Shown: positions 1-7,606 of the stretch, one piece after another
Position numbering within the stretch: position 1 is the first letter of the stretch
Layout of the letters: each line of letters opens with the position of its first letter
Assembly (NCBI GenBank): GCA_965261725.1
Contig: CBDHDU010000044.1
Span: forward strand, 1 to 64,000
DNA length: 64,000 nucleotides
From: CANDOC01 sp965261725
GTDB lineage: Bacteria; Pseudomonadota; Gammaproteobacteria; Pseudomonadales; Endozoicomonadaceae
Reading direction: 5' to 3'
Program-made: the position numbers and the translations under genes
Notes under the pieces: model-generated
Databases searched by the model: none
Seen by the model: the letters and a program-made list of their open reading frames with translations, nothing else
Told to the model about the DNA's origin: nothing

Positions 1-74
1 CCTGGAATACAGTATATTTCTTCATAATCCGTTATAATCCGAAGATATAAAAACTACTTAGAGGATATAAGATC

Positions 75-440
75 ATGCCATATCAGCCTATGAATAACGC
101 TGCTGAAAAGACACCGGTACAGCCCGCTCTTGAAGATATTGAGGCGGCTCAGGATATTCCCGGCGCTCGCATTCTGGCATACCGCAAGGCTGCCGGAATC
201 AGTCAGAGAAAGCTGGCTGAAAAATGCGATCCACCAATGGATTTCACCGCAATAGGTCGAATAGAGCGCAATCAGGGTTATACCAGCAGTACACTGAAAA
301 GACTGGCAGCAGCTCTGGAATGTGATGTTTCTGACTTTTTCCTGCCACCAGAACTAATGGCCTGGAGCCGCCTGCCGGATGATATGAAGCAAGAAGTTTC
401 CCAGATGATAAAGCGCTACAGTAAAGCTGCGGGTATCTGA
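75..440 (+). CDS. XRE-family transcriptional regulator
   Basis: A 121-residue DNA-binding protein with one Cro/C1-type helix-turn-helix in the middle (about residues 30-90, containing AGISQRKLAEKC and the second-helix region TAIGRIERNQ). Family knowledge makes it a small repressor or activator of the mobile element. A GAGG Shine-Dalgarno stands 10 bases before the ATG and a TATAAT box lies at 33-38, without a clear -35. A rho-independent terminator follows at 478-502, so it is probably its own transcription unit. It lies in element A, upstream of an excisionase-like gene and the integrase, which fits a lysogeny-type switch; that role is inferred. Confidence 0.8.
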   Translation: MPYQPMNNAAEKTPVQPALEDIEAAQDIPGARILAYRKAAGISQRKLAEKCDPPMDFTAIGRIERNQGYTSSTLKRLAAALECDVSDFFLPPELMAWSRLPDDMKQEVSQMIKRYSKAAGI

Positions 441-477
441 TTACCTGACATAAAAATTTCAACATGCACCCCTCTCA

Positions 478-502
478 AGCGCCGTTTGGCGCTTTTTTTT
501 TT
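478..502 (+). terminator. Rho-independent terminator after the XRE gene
   Basis: Perfect stem AGCGCC / GGCGCT with loop GTTT, followed by an uninterrupted run of T. It lies 38 bases after the stop codon of the regulator. Confidence 0.85.
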
Positions 503-619
503 GCTATCAAGTATTAATGATGATTTGACCTCATCATTTGTGGTGATACTATATCCTCGGGGAATGATATTCAATCATCATTTCAGTCTTTTTGAGAACG
601 CAGCAGAGAGATACAGTTG

Positions 620-928
620 ATGGATAGTGTGCATTTAGAAGGAGACCCCTGCCTGACCGTCAGGGATATAGCGCAACGTTTAAATGTCTCACAAGGCTTT
701 GTTTATGAGCAGGTTGTCAGAGGTCGGATAGATCACTACTCCCTGGGTGGTTCTTCCCGCAAGCGTGGTGCTATCCGGTTTACCGAATCGCAGTATCAGG
801 AATACCTGTCTTCCCAACGGGATAAAAAGAACGTTGTCGTACCACTGAAAAAAATCAGCCCCGCAACTTGTACGCCTCACCCCGGCACAGTGAGTTTTGC
901 ACTAAACCGTTTACTGAAGCAGAAATAA
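620..928 (+). CDS. Excisionase-like helix-turn-helix protein
   Basis: About 102 residues. The N-terminal half (LTVRDIAQRLNVSQGFVYE...) is a MerR/excisionase-type helix-turn-helix of the HTH_17 class, ending in the usual basic IRF strand. A TTG three bases earlier is also possible, but the ATG at 620 is preferred. The stop is 5 bases before the integrase start, so the two are probably co-transcribed. Such proteins act as recombination directionality factors or regulators of integrative elements; which of the two is not decided by the sequence. The C-terminal 25 residues are unremarkable. Confidence 0.7.
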   Translation: MDSVHLEGDPCLTVRDIAQRLNVSQGFVYEQVVRGRIDHYSLGGSSRKRGAIRFTESQYQEYLSSQRDKKNVVVPLKKISPATCTPHPGTVSFALNRLLKQK

Positions 929-933
929 TCATT

Positions 934-2263
934 ATGCAGAAAGCCAGAAAGAAGCCCTGGAAGCGTGTTAAAACCGCCAACGGGATAAAATATCGTTATG
1001 ATTTTCAGGACTTGAATTGGGGAATAACCAGAACGAGAGCAACATTTAATACAGCAGAAGAGTGTGAAGCGTATCACGAAATTTTGCTGAAGAATGCCAT
1101 GACCATGCAAAAAGGTGAAAAGCCGGAGAGGTCATTTGGTGAAGCGATTATTGAATATATCGAACAAATCACAAGTGAGGGTAAGGTGTCACTGTTGTGC
1201 GACCAGTCAGATCTGATGACATTGCGCTACCCATTTAATTATCAGGGTAAGTGGTACCGGCTGGAAGAACTTCCACTGAGTGATAGTGAGGGCGGTATTA
1301 TTTGGGGGATCAAGAAATATAAACTTGATTTATCCATGGTAGTGCGTCGTTCATACATTAATCGCAAGCTCTACCATTTAAGAAGAGAGGGCAGAACTTT
1401 ACGTTGGTACGAACAACCTAGCCCGGCAGAAGATATGAAGCCAAAAGTGAGGCAAGCTGTGACCTGCCAAGATACGCTGAAAAGGCTTGATAATGCCAAA
1501 GGACGCGGTGCTTACTCCAGTGATACCCTTCGCCGCCGCCTGTCCATTGCAAAAACCATACTGCATACGGCTTGGCATGACTGGCGCTGGATAGATATGG
1601 ACTTGGGAGCACTTATAAAACTGGATGAACCCGGCAAAGCACGAATTTCATTTCTGACAGCAACGCAGTTTAAAAAAATAATTGCTGTGTCTGATGAATA
1701 CTTTGGGTGTCTTATCAGGGGCGGAAAGTCTATCGGTTGGCGTAAATCGAATCTGGTAGGTCTGACATGGGACAGAGTTTATATTTTCCCGATATGTGAC
1801 TAATGAAGATGGATCGAGAATCAAAATCCCAGGCTACCTGACAGTCAAGAGGTTTGATAAGTCACATCACCTGTTTGATCCGACTGACCTGACACAACGA
1901 CGTACCAGAACCAAAAACAAGGATGATCTGGAAACTATCATGACGGATGAAATAGAAACGCTGCTGCGTGAAATGGAACAAAAACGACATTCAGAAAGTG
2001 ACGTTGTATTCCATGACGGAAGCGGAGGCTACTGGGGAGACTTCAGAAAACGTTGGATAACAGCGAAAAAAAAAGCAGGAATTCCAGAAAATTTTCGCTG
2101 GCATGATTTGCGCCATACCTGGGCAACAGATCGTGTCAATGAAGGTATACCCAAACACATAATCATGGAAGAACAAGGCTGGAAAGATCCGAAAATGGTA
2201 GACCGTTACGCCCATCTTCAGCGTGAGGCGCGTTATGCAGCCCTGCAAAAAGCAAAAAACTGA
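934..2263 (+). pseudogene. Tyrosine recombinase/integrase of element A, frameshifted
   Basis: Two overlapping reading frames together encode one phage-type integrase of about 440 residues. The first (ATG at 934, to 1803) holds the arm/core-binding region and the first catalytic arginine in GWRKSNLVGLTWD. The second (about 1796-2263) holds the HDLRHTWA box, a GW in place of the usual GH, and the tyrosine in MVDRYAHL. They are joined by a +1 shift near 1780-1800, so the catalytic domain is split and the enzyme is presumably dead unless the frame is recoded; no slippery heptamer is evident at the junction. It is the only integrase of element A seen here, so A may be immobile by itself. Confidence 0.8.
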
Positions 2264-2339
2264 CTTGTTGAGTCATGAGTGGTTTGGTGGTTTTTTACGA
2301 CGCCTTCTATTAAAGCGTTTCAGATCAGTGGTGTTCCAG

Positions 2340-2541
2340 ATGAATGATGCACCTTTTAAAAAGGGTGATGTCGTTTTGACTGATTTTTACCCCAAGGAAG
2401 TGAATGAATCTCGCACAGTCACGAAGTGGCTACCGCTCCCTCGCTTCCCAGTCTGGCTGGCTGGTTAATACCAGCCTTAAAGGAAAAGAACTGAAAGGGC
2501 TGGATTCAGACTGGTATCACTTAGCGGATGAGCAAAATTAA
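2340..2541 (+). pseudogene. Small hypothetical gene with a frameshift
   Basis: The ATG at 2340 opens a frame (NDAPFKKGDVVLTDFYPKEV...) that stops at 2468. From about 2440 another frame continues as SGWLVNTSLKGKELKG...WYHLADEQN to the TAA at 2539-2541. The two halves read as one protein of about 66 residues broken by a frameshift near 2425-2450. No function recognised; small soluble cargo protein of element A. The merged reading is an inference from the continuity of the protein-like sequence. Confidence 0.5.
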
Positions 2542-2663
2542 TCTTGGTGGGCTAAAAGCAATGATCGAAAATGTTTATCCATCTTCTGAATGTCTACATG
2601 AAGAGACTTATTCCTATGATATATAGCATCTTTTCCACCTGATCTTGTTGTGGCTTTACCGGA

Positions 2664-2861
2664 ATGATTGATCGTTATGTTGGTAAGGCTGATGTTTGTG
2701 AAGATTGTGTCAAATACTGGATCTTTGGAGAAGATGAATGTGATTACTGCGGAGGGTCTGGTTATGAACCCAGTGGAGAGGATTGTTTCGAGTGCAATGG
2801 CGCGGGGTACATCAAAGAAAAACCCGGATACCTGGAAGCCAGAGAGGAAGCTGCATCATGA
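2664..2861 (+). CDS. Small DnaJ-type zinc-finger protein
   Basis: A 65-residue protein with the Cys-rich spacing of the DnaJ central domain: CxxC near residues 12-15 and two CxxCxGxG units (CDYCGGSG, CFECNGAG), predicted to bind zinc. Stand-alone proteins of this type are common in phages and islands; their role is not established. The stop overlaps the next start in an ATGA, so the two genes are translationally coupled. Confidence 0.65.
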   Translation: MIDRYVGKADVCEDCVKYWIFGEDECDYCGGSGYEPSGEDCFECNGAGYIKEKPGYLEAREEAAS

Positions 2862-3130
2862 ATGATAAGGAAAAGTTTTACCAGATCATTAATCAATTCG
2901 ATTTTTTGAAACCTTTATGGAAGCAAGGCAAGGGTGAACTACGCCTTGAAGAACTTGAATGCAGAATGCAAGCCATGAGCAGTGGCGAACAAGAACTGGC
3001 TGCATTTATGGTTAGTGTCTGGTGTCATGGCCGGGAATATGATTTTGATATTTTTTCAGCTATGAAAACTCTGTCGGGTCAATCTCTGCAAATTATTAAA
3101 GATTGGATAGCAGAACCATATTGGCCATAA
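2858..3130 (+). CDS. Hypothetical protein coupled to the zinc-finger gene
   Basis: A 90-residue protein (MNDKEKFYQI...) whose ATG overlaps the preceding stop (ATGA at 2858-2861); this coupling decides the start over upstream codons in the same frame. Acidic, no membrane segment, no recognised domain. Followed by a hairpin at 3203-3228. Confidence 0.6.
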   Translation: MNDKEKFYQIINQFDFLKPLWKQGKGELRLEELECRMQAMSSGEQELAAFMVSVWCHGREYDFDIFSAMKTLSGQSLQIIKDWIAEPYWP

Positions 3131-3202
3131 GTAGAGAGCAGAGGCTAATTCATCTCTCCGTAATAATTCATAGAATTGTGAATTAGAGCTTTTGTCAGAA
3201 TA

Positions 3203-3228
3203 AAAACACTCTGATATTAGAGTGTTTT
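3203..3228. terminator. Symmetric hairpin, probable bidirectional terminator
   Basis: Perfect 10-bp inverted repeat AAAACACTCT / AGAGTGTTTT with a 6-base loop. A run on each side gives a possible terminator for both strands. Confidence 0.6.
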
Positions 3229-3361
3229 CTACGATTCAATATCCGAAATTATTAATTAGAACTGAACCATTTTCTTGGCATCACGAAAATGGTGTGGGGA
3301 AAGCTGGAGAGAGGCCAGCTCTTACCCGATTTAGGAAGCCGGCATGTAGAGGACTTGAAGC

Positions 3362-3652
3362 ATGAATGAAAAAAAGGTTGTTCAGTTTCCAGCCCGATCT
3401 GAGCATTTGAGGAAGAAGTCAGAATTGGCTGATTATCTACGTACAATGGCTGACTACATTGATTCCGATGCCCTCGAGTACCCGCCAGTAGGTATCGTAA
3501 TGATTCTGACTAGCGAAAAGCAGCATGAAGTTCTGAACATCGGCTACGAAAAAGTTCCTGGCTTGTTCAGTGATGCTGTAAAAGCTGCTTCAAAGCATTC
3601 ACGCTGCACGTACAAACGACGAGGCGGCAATAAGTATGACCGAGGCGAATAA
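3362..3652 (+). CDS. Hypothetical protein, element A
   Basis: 96 residues. The N-terminus (KKVVQFPARSEHLRKK) and the helical stretch SELADYLRTMADYIDSDA resemble small phage/plasmid accessory proteins, but no named family is recognised. A GAAG lies just upstream of the ATG. Same strand and spacing as its neighbours, so part of the element A cargo. Confidence 0.5.
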   Translation: MNEKKVVQFPARSEHLRKKSELADYLRTMADYIDSDALEYPPVGIVMILTSEKQHEVLNIGYEKVPGLFSDAVKAASKHSRCTYKRRGGNKYDRGE

Positions 3653-3689
3653 CCCTGTGCATGTGCGGCGAAAAATGAGAGAGTGAATT

Positions 3690-3965
3690 ATGTATATAAA
3701 AGCTAGAGTCTGGAAAAAACCCGTGTCTAACGGTGTCACGACGACGTATGAGCAAGAAACGAAAAAACTTAAAGTCTCAAGGATAAAAAATACAGAGTCA
3801 CGGAAAAACGCAAAACCCTGCTACTACGCAATGCTCACAAATCCGGTCGCAGATGCACCGTTTAATGACAAGACTAATGGTGTTTGCTGGGTTAATTTTT
3901 TGAAGAGCGAAAACAAAGAGCTAAAGATTCCGGTGCTAAAACCCGGCGAAGAACTAGCCGTTTAA
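3690..3965 (+). CDS. Hypothetical protein, element A
   Basis: 91 residues, basic N-terminal half (KARVWKKPVSNG...), no membrane segment, no recognised domain. It begins 37 bases after the previous stop with GAGAG upstream of the ATG. Confidence 0.5.
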   Translation: MYIKARVWKKPVSNGVTTTYEQETKKLKVSRIKNTESRKNAKPCYYAMLTNPVADAPFNDKTNGVCWVNFLKSENKELKIPVLKPGEELAV

Positions 3966-4054
3966 CGTTTAACCCCGTTTTCACCTGCTGCCGAAAGCGG
4001 TCTAGTGGAAAAATTTGGTATCTGTAAATTAACTCCGAACTAGAGAATGAAAAA

Positions 4055-4468
4055 ATGAATGCAAAAGAGCTGGCACAAAAATTAAATGGTAGTGAATACC
4101 CTCTACGTTTGAATGCTGAATTAAAAGAACAGGCAAAATCCGCAGGGCTTGTGATTATTTACGGTGCTTCAGATGACCTGATGGAATTTGACGGTGCTAT
4201 CTATGATGAGATTGGTTGTTATGAAGGTGGCACTGCCCTTGTCGATGAAAAGGGTTTGTTGCCAGATCGTGAAAATATTGAAAGCGATGATGAACTGAAA
4301 GATTTTTTTCAAGGCAGGAATAAAGCTAGAAGCATCGAGGCGATTTGGATTGATGAAGGTGACTATTCATGGCAGTACAAAACTGAGATTCCACATGAAA
4401 CTTTTGATATCGAATCCGATGGAGAAAAATACTGCAAGGGTCTGGTTTTCTCATTAGCTGATATTTAA
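4055..4468 (+). CDS. Hypothetical acidic protein, element A
   Basis: 137 residues, strongly acidic. The N-terminus MNAKELAQKLNG is followed by a segment of the type LKEQAKSAGLVIIYGASDD found in small phage and island proteins. I do not assign a family with confidence. A hairpin of nested inverted repeats (TTATCA, GCCGACT) lies 13 bases after the stop, at 4481-4520. Confidence 0.55.
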   Translation: MNAKELAQKLNGSEYPLRLNAELKEQAKSAGLVIIYGASDDLMEFDGAIYDEIGCYEGGTALVDEKGLLPDRENIESDDELKDFFQGRNKARSIEAIWIDEGDYSWQYKTEIPHETFDIESDGEKYCKGLVFSLADI

Positions 4469-4480
4469 AGATAATCCCGG

Positions 4481-4520
4481 TTATCAGCCGACTGCCGAAG
4501 GCAAGTCGGCGAATTGATAA
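4481..4520. other. Nested inverted repeat between two small genes
   Basis: Outer arms TTATCA/TGATAA and inner arms GCCGACT/AGTCGGC. There is no T-run, so it is either a weak terminator or an RNA-processing/attenuation hairpin. Confidence 0.35.
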
Positions 4521-4542
4521 GTGCACATTTGAGAAACAAAAT

Positions 4543-4737
4543 ATGAACGCAAAAGGGCAATGGATAAAAGACTATGAGCTTGCTAGGATTCTCGTTAATG
4601 GCGGATCACCAGATACACCCACTCATTTTCGGTTAAAGCAGCTAAAAAATCATCGTGCTGTCGATATAGCAATAAAGTACGTTCCTCCTCCAGAACCTGC
4701 CTGGCAAAGATTGCAGAATCGTGATGCTCCGTTCTGA
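4543..4737 (+). CDS. Small hypothetical protein, element A
   Basis: 64 residues, MNAKGQWIKDYELAR..., with a basic centre (RLKQLKNHRAVDIAIKY) and a proline-rich tail. No recognised domain. Its first codons resemble those of the gene at 4055. Last gene of element A before its right end. Confidence 0.4.
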   Translation: MNAKGQWIKDYELARILVNGGSPDTPTHFRLKQLKNHRAVDIAIKYVPPPEPAWQRLQNRDAPF

Positions 4738-4798
4738 ACAGCGAGGCAGAAAAGATGAAATATATGCATCAAATTTAGCTTGAGAATTAAAAAAAAAC

Positions 4799-4818
4799 GG
4801 TGACATATAGGTGACATA
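4799..4818. repeat. Paired short direct repeat near the right end of element A (putative arm sites)
   Basis: Two copies of GGTGACATA start 11 bp apart, about 90-110 bp inside the right att copy. Elements B and C have analogous pairs at the same kind of position, suggesting arm-type integrase binding sites. The role is inferred. Confidence 0.45.
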
Positions 4819-4910
4819 AAGGCAAAAAAAGATGTCGATATTCAAGATGGTGAAAAGATTAACCCCCTTGAATTCTCTGGGCTACAGAGTATTAAGGACT
4901 GGTTTCAGCT

Positions 4911-4957
4911 CATTCGTAATGAGAAGGTCGGGGGTTCGACTCCTCTTACCGGCACCA
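4911..4957 (+). repeat. att direct repeat: 3' end of tRNA-Thr(CGT), A/B junction
   Basis: A 47-bp sequence starting CATTCGTAATGAG and ending ACCGGCACCA. It is the 3' part of a threonine tRNA from the anticodon loop (TTCGTAA) through T-arm, acceptor and CCA. The 5' half of the tRNA is absent here, so this is an att remnant, not a gene. The same 47 bp recur at 18836-18882 and bound element B. tRNA-Thr(CGT) (thrW in E. coli) is a known integration site of phage-like elements. Confidence 0.85.
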
Positions 4958-5012
4958 ATAAAATCAATGAGTTACAGAGATTTTTTGCTTTGAATAAAAT
5001 TTCATCAAAAGC

Positions 5013-5033
5013 CGTTCTAACACGGTTCTAACA
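5013..5033. repeat. Putative integrase arm sites, left end of element B
   Basis: Two copies of (C/G)GTTCTAACA spaced 11 bp, 56 bp inside the left att repeat. The same motif occurs three times at 18674-18705 near the right att. Occurrence only at both ends of the element supports integrase binding; this is inferred. Confidence 0.55.
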
Positions 5034-5082
5034 CCAAATCCGCTTTTCCTTGCCAGTGGCAGTACTGTGAAGCAATACAGGT

Positions 5083-5262
5083 TCAATAAATCAGACCTGA
5101 ACCACAACGCTGGATCAGGGGAGTTATCGTTTTCAGATACCGCTCAATCAACTTGTTGTAAGTTGTCAGTTGCATACCCGGTGACTGTGACAGATACAGG
5201 CCGTCGTAATAGCCCCGGTGCGAAAACACGATAACTGCAAGCCAGCTTTCCCGTATCACCAC
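5083..5262 (-). pseudogene. Remnant of a paralogue of the gene at 5548-6138
   Basis: Read on the minus strand without a start codon, this stretch gives FSHRGYYDGLYLSQS and then a helix ending QRCGSGLIY before a TGA at 5083-5085. The intact neighbour has FAHRSYYGGLYLSQS and a matching C-terminus. It is the C-terminal third of a diverged duplicate. Most of the intergenic 4958-5306 is thus arm sites plus this fossil. Confidence 0.6.
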
Positions 5263-5306
5263 TATGCTAGGCTGACTTTAGGACAACAAAACACCCGAGG
5301 GATCGA

Positions 5307-5519
5307 ATGCTTATAGCTACCTATATCTTGTTTTTCTGTTTCGGAGTAAACATGGGGCTGAGTGGCACCTGGTCATCCCAGATTGGAACAGTCCTGAGTT
5401 GGGCATGCCTTGGAATGCTTGTCGCTAACTTCACCGTGGATACCGATACCGGCTTACAGGGGCTCATTGCCATACCGTGCGCTGGAGTTGGCTATGCCTT
5501 AAGCCCACGTCGCAGGTAG
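5307..5519 (+). CDS. Small membrane protein
   Basis: 70 residues, two to three hydrophobic segments (residues about 3-18, 25-42, 48-65) and a basic C-terminus SPRRR. GAGGGA precedes the ATG. No recognised family. It lies alone between the left arm sites of element B and a convergent gene. Confidence 0.5.
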   Translation: MLIATYILFFCFGVNMGLSGTWSSQIGTVLSWACLGMLVANFTVDTDTGLQGLIAIPCAGVGYALSPRRR

Positions 5520-5547
5520 TAATCGAACTTCAATACCTGACAATGCC

Positions 5548-6138
5548 TCATGTGAAATTTTTTCCGCCCAACTCCAAATCAAAACGTCGCAAGACAGGGC
5601 TCATAGCCTTTGCGTACCGGTTCATTAACCGGCCATAGGTTTTTCTGTGCATCCCCTGTGGTCGAAGCGGCACTTCAGTGATTGCACCATCCATCGCTAT
5701 ACCACCGATTCTTCGTTTGACCGTCATTGCTCTGCTTAGCGCCTGATCTACAACATTCAAAGACTGAGACAGGTACAGACCGCCATAATAACTGCGGTGA
5801 GCAAAACCCTGACAACCTAATACCAGCTTTCCGGCACGCTGGCCGGTGAGCGGGCAGCGGAAGTAAGGTCGGGTTGTGCGCCCGCCGAGTACCGGTACCC
5901 ATTCCCCGACGATGTATTGTGACCTGATAACAAGGTTGCCATGAATCTCCGCCGGGTAGCCAATAACCAGCCGAAACGACGTAGCTGTATTACTCTGACA
6001 CTTAACAAAAACCCGACAGTCGTTGCTGAATGACAACTGCGCTGCAACGGACTGATCCAGCGTCCCCTGTCGATGCAACTGACAGGCATCCAGAAAAGGG
6101 CGTTCGTCCACACAATAAGTCCGGGGCTTGGCTTTCAT
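5548..6138 (-). CDS. Hypothetical protein with degenerate zinc-ribbon-like core
   Basis: 196 residues; GGAG lies 8 bases before the ATG. The centre reads RPYFRCPLTGQRAGKLVLG then FAHRSYYGGLYLSQS. This matches the layout of a widespread island protein family in which two CxxC knuckles flank such a core (YxCPxCG... FxCRxCxxLxYxSQ), but most of the cysteines are replaced here, so zinc binding is probably lost. Function unknown. A truncated paralogue lies upstream at 5083-5262. Confidence 0.55.
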   Translation of the reverse strand: MKAKPRTYCVDERPFLDACQLHRQGTLDQSVAAQLSFSNDCRVFVKCQSNTATSFRLVIGYPAEIHGNLVIRSQYIVGEWVPVLGGRTTRPYFRCPLTGQRAGKLVLGCQGFAHRSYYGGLYLSQSLNVVDQALSRAMTVKRRIGGIAMDGAITEVPLRPQGMHRKTYGRLMNRYAKAMSPVLRRFDLELGGKNFT

Positions 6139-6521
6139 GTTTGCCGCTCCATCTGGTTTGCTTTGCCTTTGACAAGTTTTTTAGTCATGGCTATTTTCAA
6201 ACCATAGCCTTCAGGCTGGTGAACCACGCCCCGGAATTGCACCGGGGACAGTCGAACCAGACGAAGGCTTTTTATTTATTACCCTCTGATCCGGTTTCGC
6301 CTTTGACAACCTAAATCCCAGCCAAACCTGCCAAAAACTGTCTGATCGGCATTGTCTTCGAAGCCCTTATCAAATCAGGGCTGTGGCTTGTTTTCTAATG
6401 TTTCATGGGTAACCGGGCTATTGACTTAAATGCCCCGTTAGCTATCATTCACGGTAACACGGCCTCTTTCGGTGAAACCTTATCAGGTGGAACTGCTAAG
6501 AGGTTTTTTTATGCCTTTCGG
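6139..6521. other. Gene-free stretch, element B
   Basis: No convincing gene. The only structure seen is a long-loop inverted repeat CCTCTT (6463) / AAGAGG (6498) followed by a T-run on the plus strand, which would terminate plus-strand transcription although no plus-strand gene precedes it. Confidence 0.4.
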
Positions 6522-7511
6522 TTATGACCACCGCCATTCATCCCACCCGTCAACAACGCCCATACCTTTCAGGTTCAGACCAAGGTGCTCCAAGTCAGGA
6601 AAACTATTCAGGTGATCTGTCAGCCGTTGCCACCATGATGATGCCGGATTAACCGTTGTCAGCAAGTGCTGAAGCATACACAACAAAAGAAACGGTCTCG
6701 CCTGTAACTGCGGGTTGCCACGAAAGCGGTCAATAAACCCGGATTCACCCGGCGCTGAAAGCTTTGGCTGGTCAATGATGTTCCGGTTCCATAGTCGGCT
6801 ATGGTGCGCACAGACGTTTCTCAGGTAGTTCAGGCTTCGCAGCCATGTGGCAAAAGTCCGACCATTGGCAACACCATACTTGCGGGAAATAGTATCCTGA
6901 TCAGCCCCTTTCATACCACCGAACAGGGTTGACATCGCGCCGAAATCCTAGACTTCAGAGGCAATCCAGACCGGCAGAGGTATGCTGCCATAACGTTTTT
7001 GATAGTGTTTTATAAACTCCTCACTTGACCGGCTGACCAGCTTTTGATGTTTGTTTTGCCACTCTTCCAGTCTGGTTTTTCCGTACCTGCCCACCTTCTT
7101 GCTGAAACGGTCATCGAAAAGATCAATATTTCGGTAGGCAACAGGGTCAATCTCACCCAGAAAATGCGTGATATCAACACGCAAAGCCACTTCAACCCGT
7201 TCCAGCGCATCCAGTACCAGTAGACGCAAACGCTTATCAAAAACATACAGGTGAACGGCATCGTGAAAACAGGCACCGGGTTTAAATGTATCAAGTGCCA
7301 ACCTGTCAACCAGACCTTTCTTTCGGGTATTGTCCAGCAGACAACATTCACCACTTCTTTCCCGGAACGGAAACCAGTAACCGCTGAGCCGGTAATAACC
7401 AATGCGCTTAAGATAGGCCAGCGCTTTGTCATCATCGGTTACATTTAACCCACGTTGTTTTAACTGAGCTAACTGATCGTCATAACTCATCCACGGTTTA
7501 CTGTATGGCAC
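6522..7511 (-). pseudogene. Abi_2-family abortive-infection protein, interrupted by one amber codon
   Basis: One reading frame of about 329 codons encodes an Abi_2 (AbiD/AbiF-like) protein. The start MPYSKPWMSYDDQLAQLKQRG and the LKRIGYYRLSGYWFPFR motif are typical, and the C-terminal half has RNVCAHHSRLWNR, the RNxxxH signature of HEPN RNases. A single in-frame TAG at 6948-6950 splits it after IASEV; family members usually have Trp here, so a TGG to TAG change explains it. Neither half alone has both the N-terminal fold and the HEPN motif. Abi_2 proteins stop phage growth, probably by RNA cleavage. It lies next to the RM genes, consistent with a defence cargo. An ATG 36 bases downstream of the stop could restart the C-terminal half. 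Confidence 0.8.
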
Positions 7512-7606
7512 CCACTCACTCCAACCGGCGATATCCGTATAGATTGTTTATTCTGGTCGCTACCTATAATAACGCAGCAACCAGGCTTTATTCACCGGTT
7601 CACTGA

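Noticed and set aside
1780..1803. Programmed frameshift in the element A integrase
   Set aside because: No slippery heptamer, stop-associated structure or known precedent in this family at the position; a mutation is simpler.
4911..4957. Functional tRNA-Thr(CGT)
   Set aside because: Only the 3' part from the anticodon loop on is present; the same is true at 18836-18882.
6463..6510. Plus-strand terminator
   Set aside because: Long loop and no plus-strand gene upstream; kept only as a note in the gene-free stretch.
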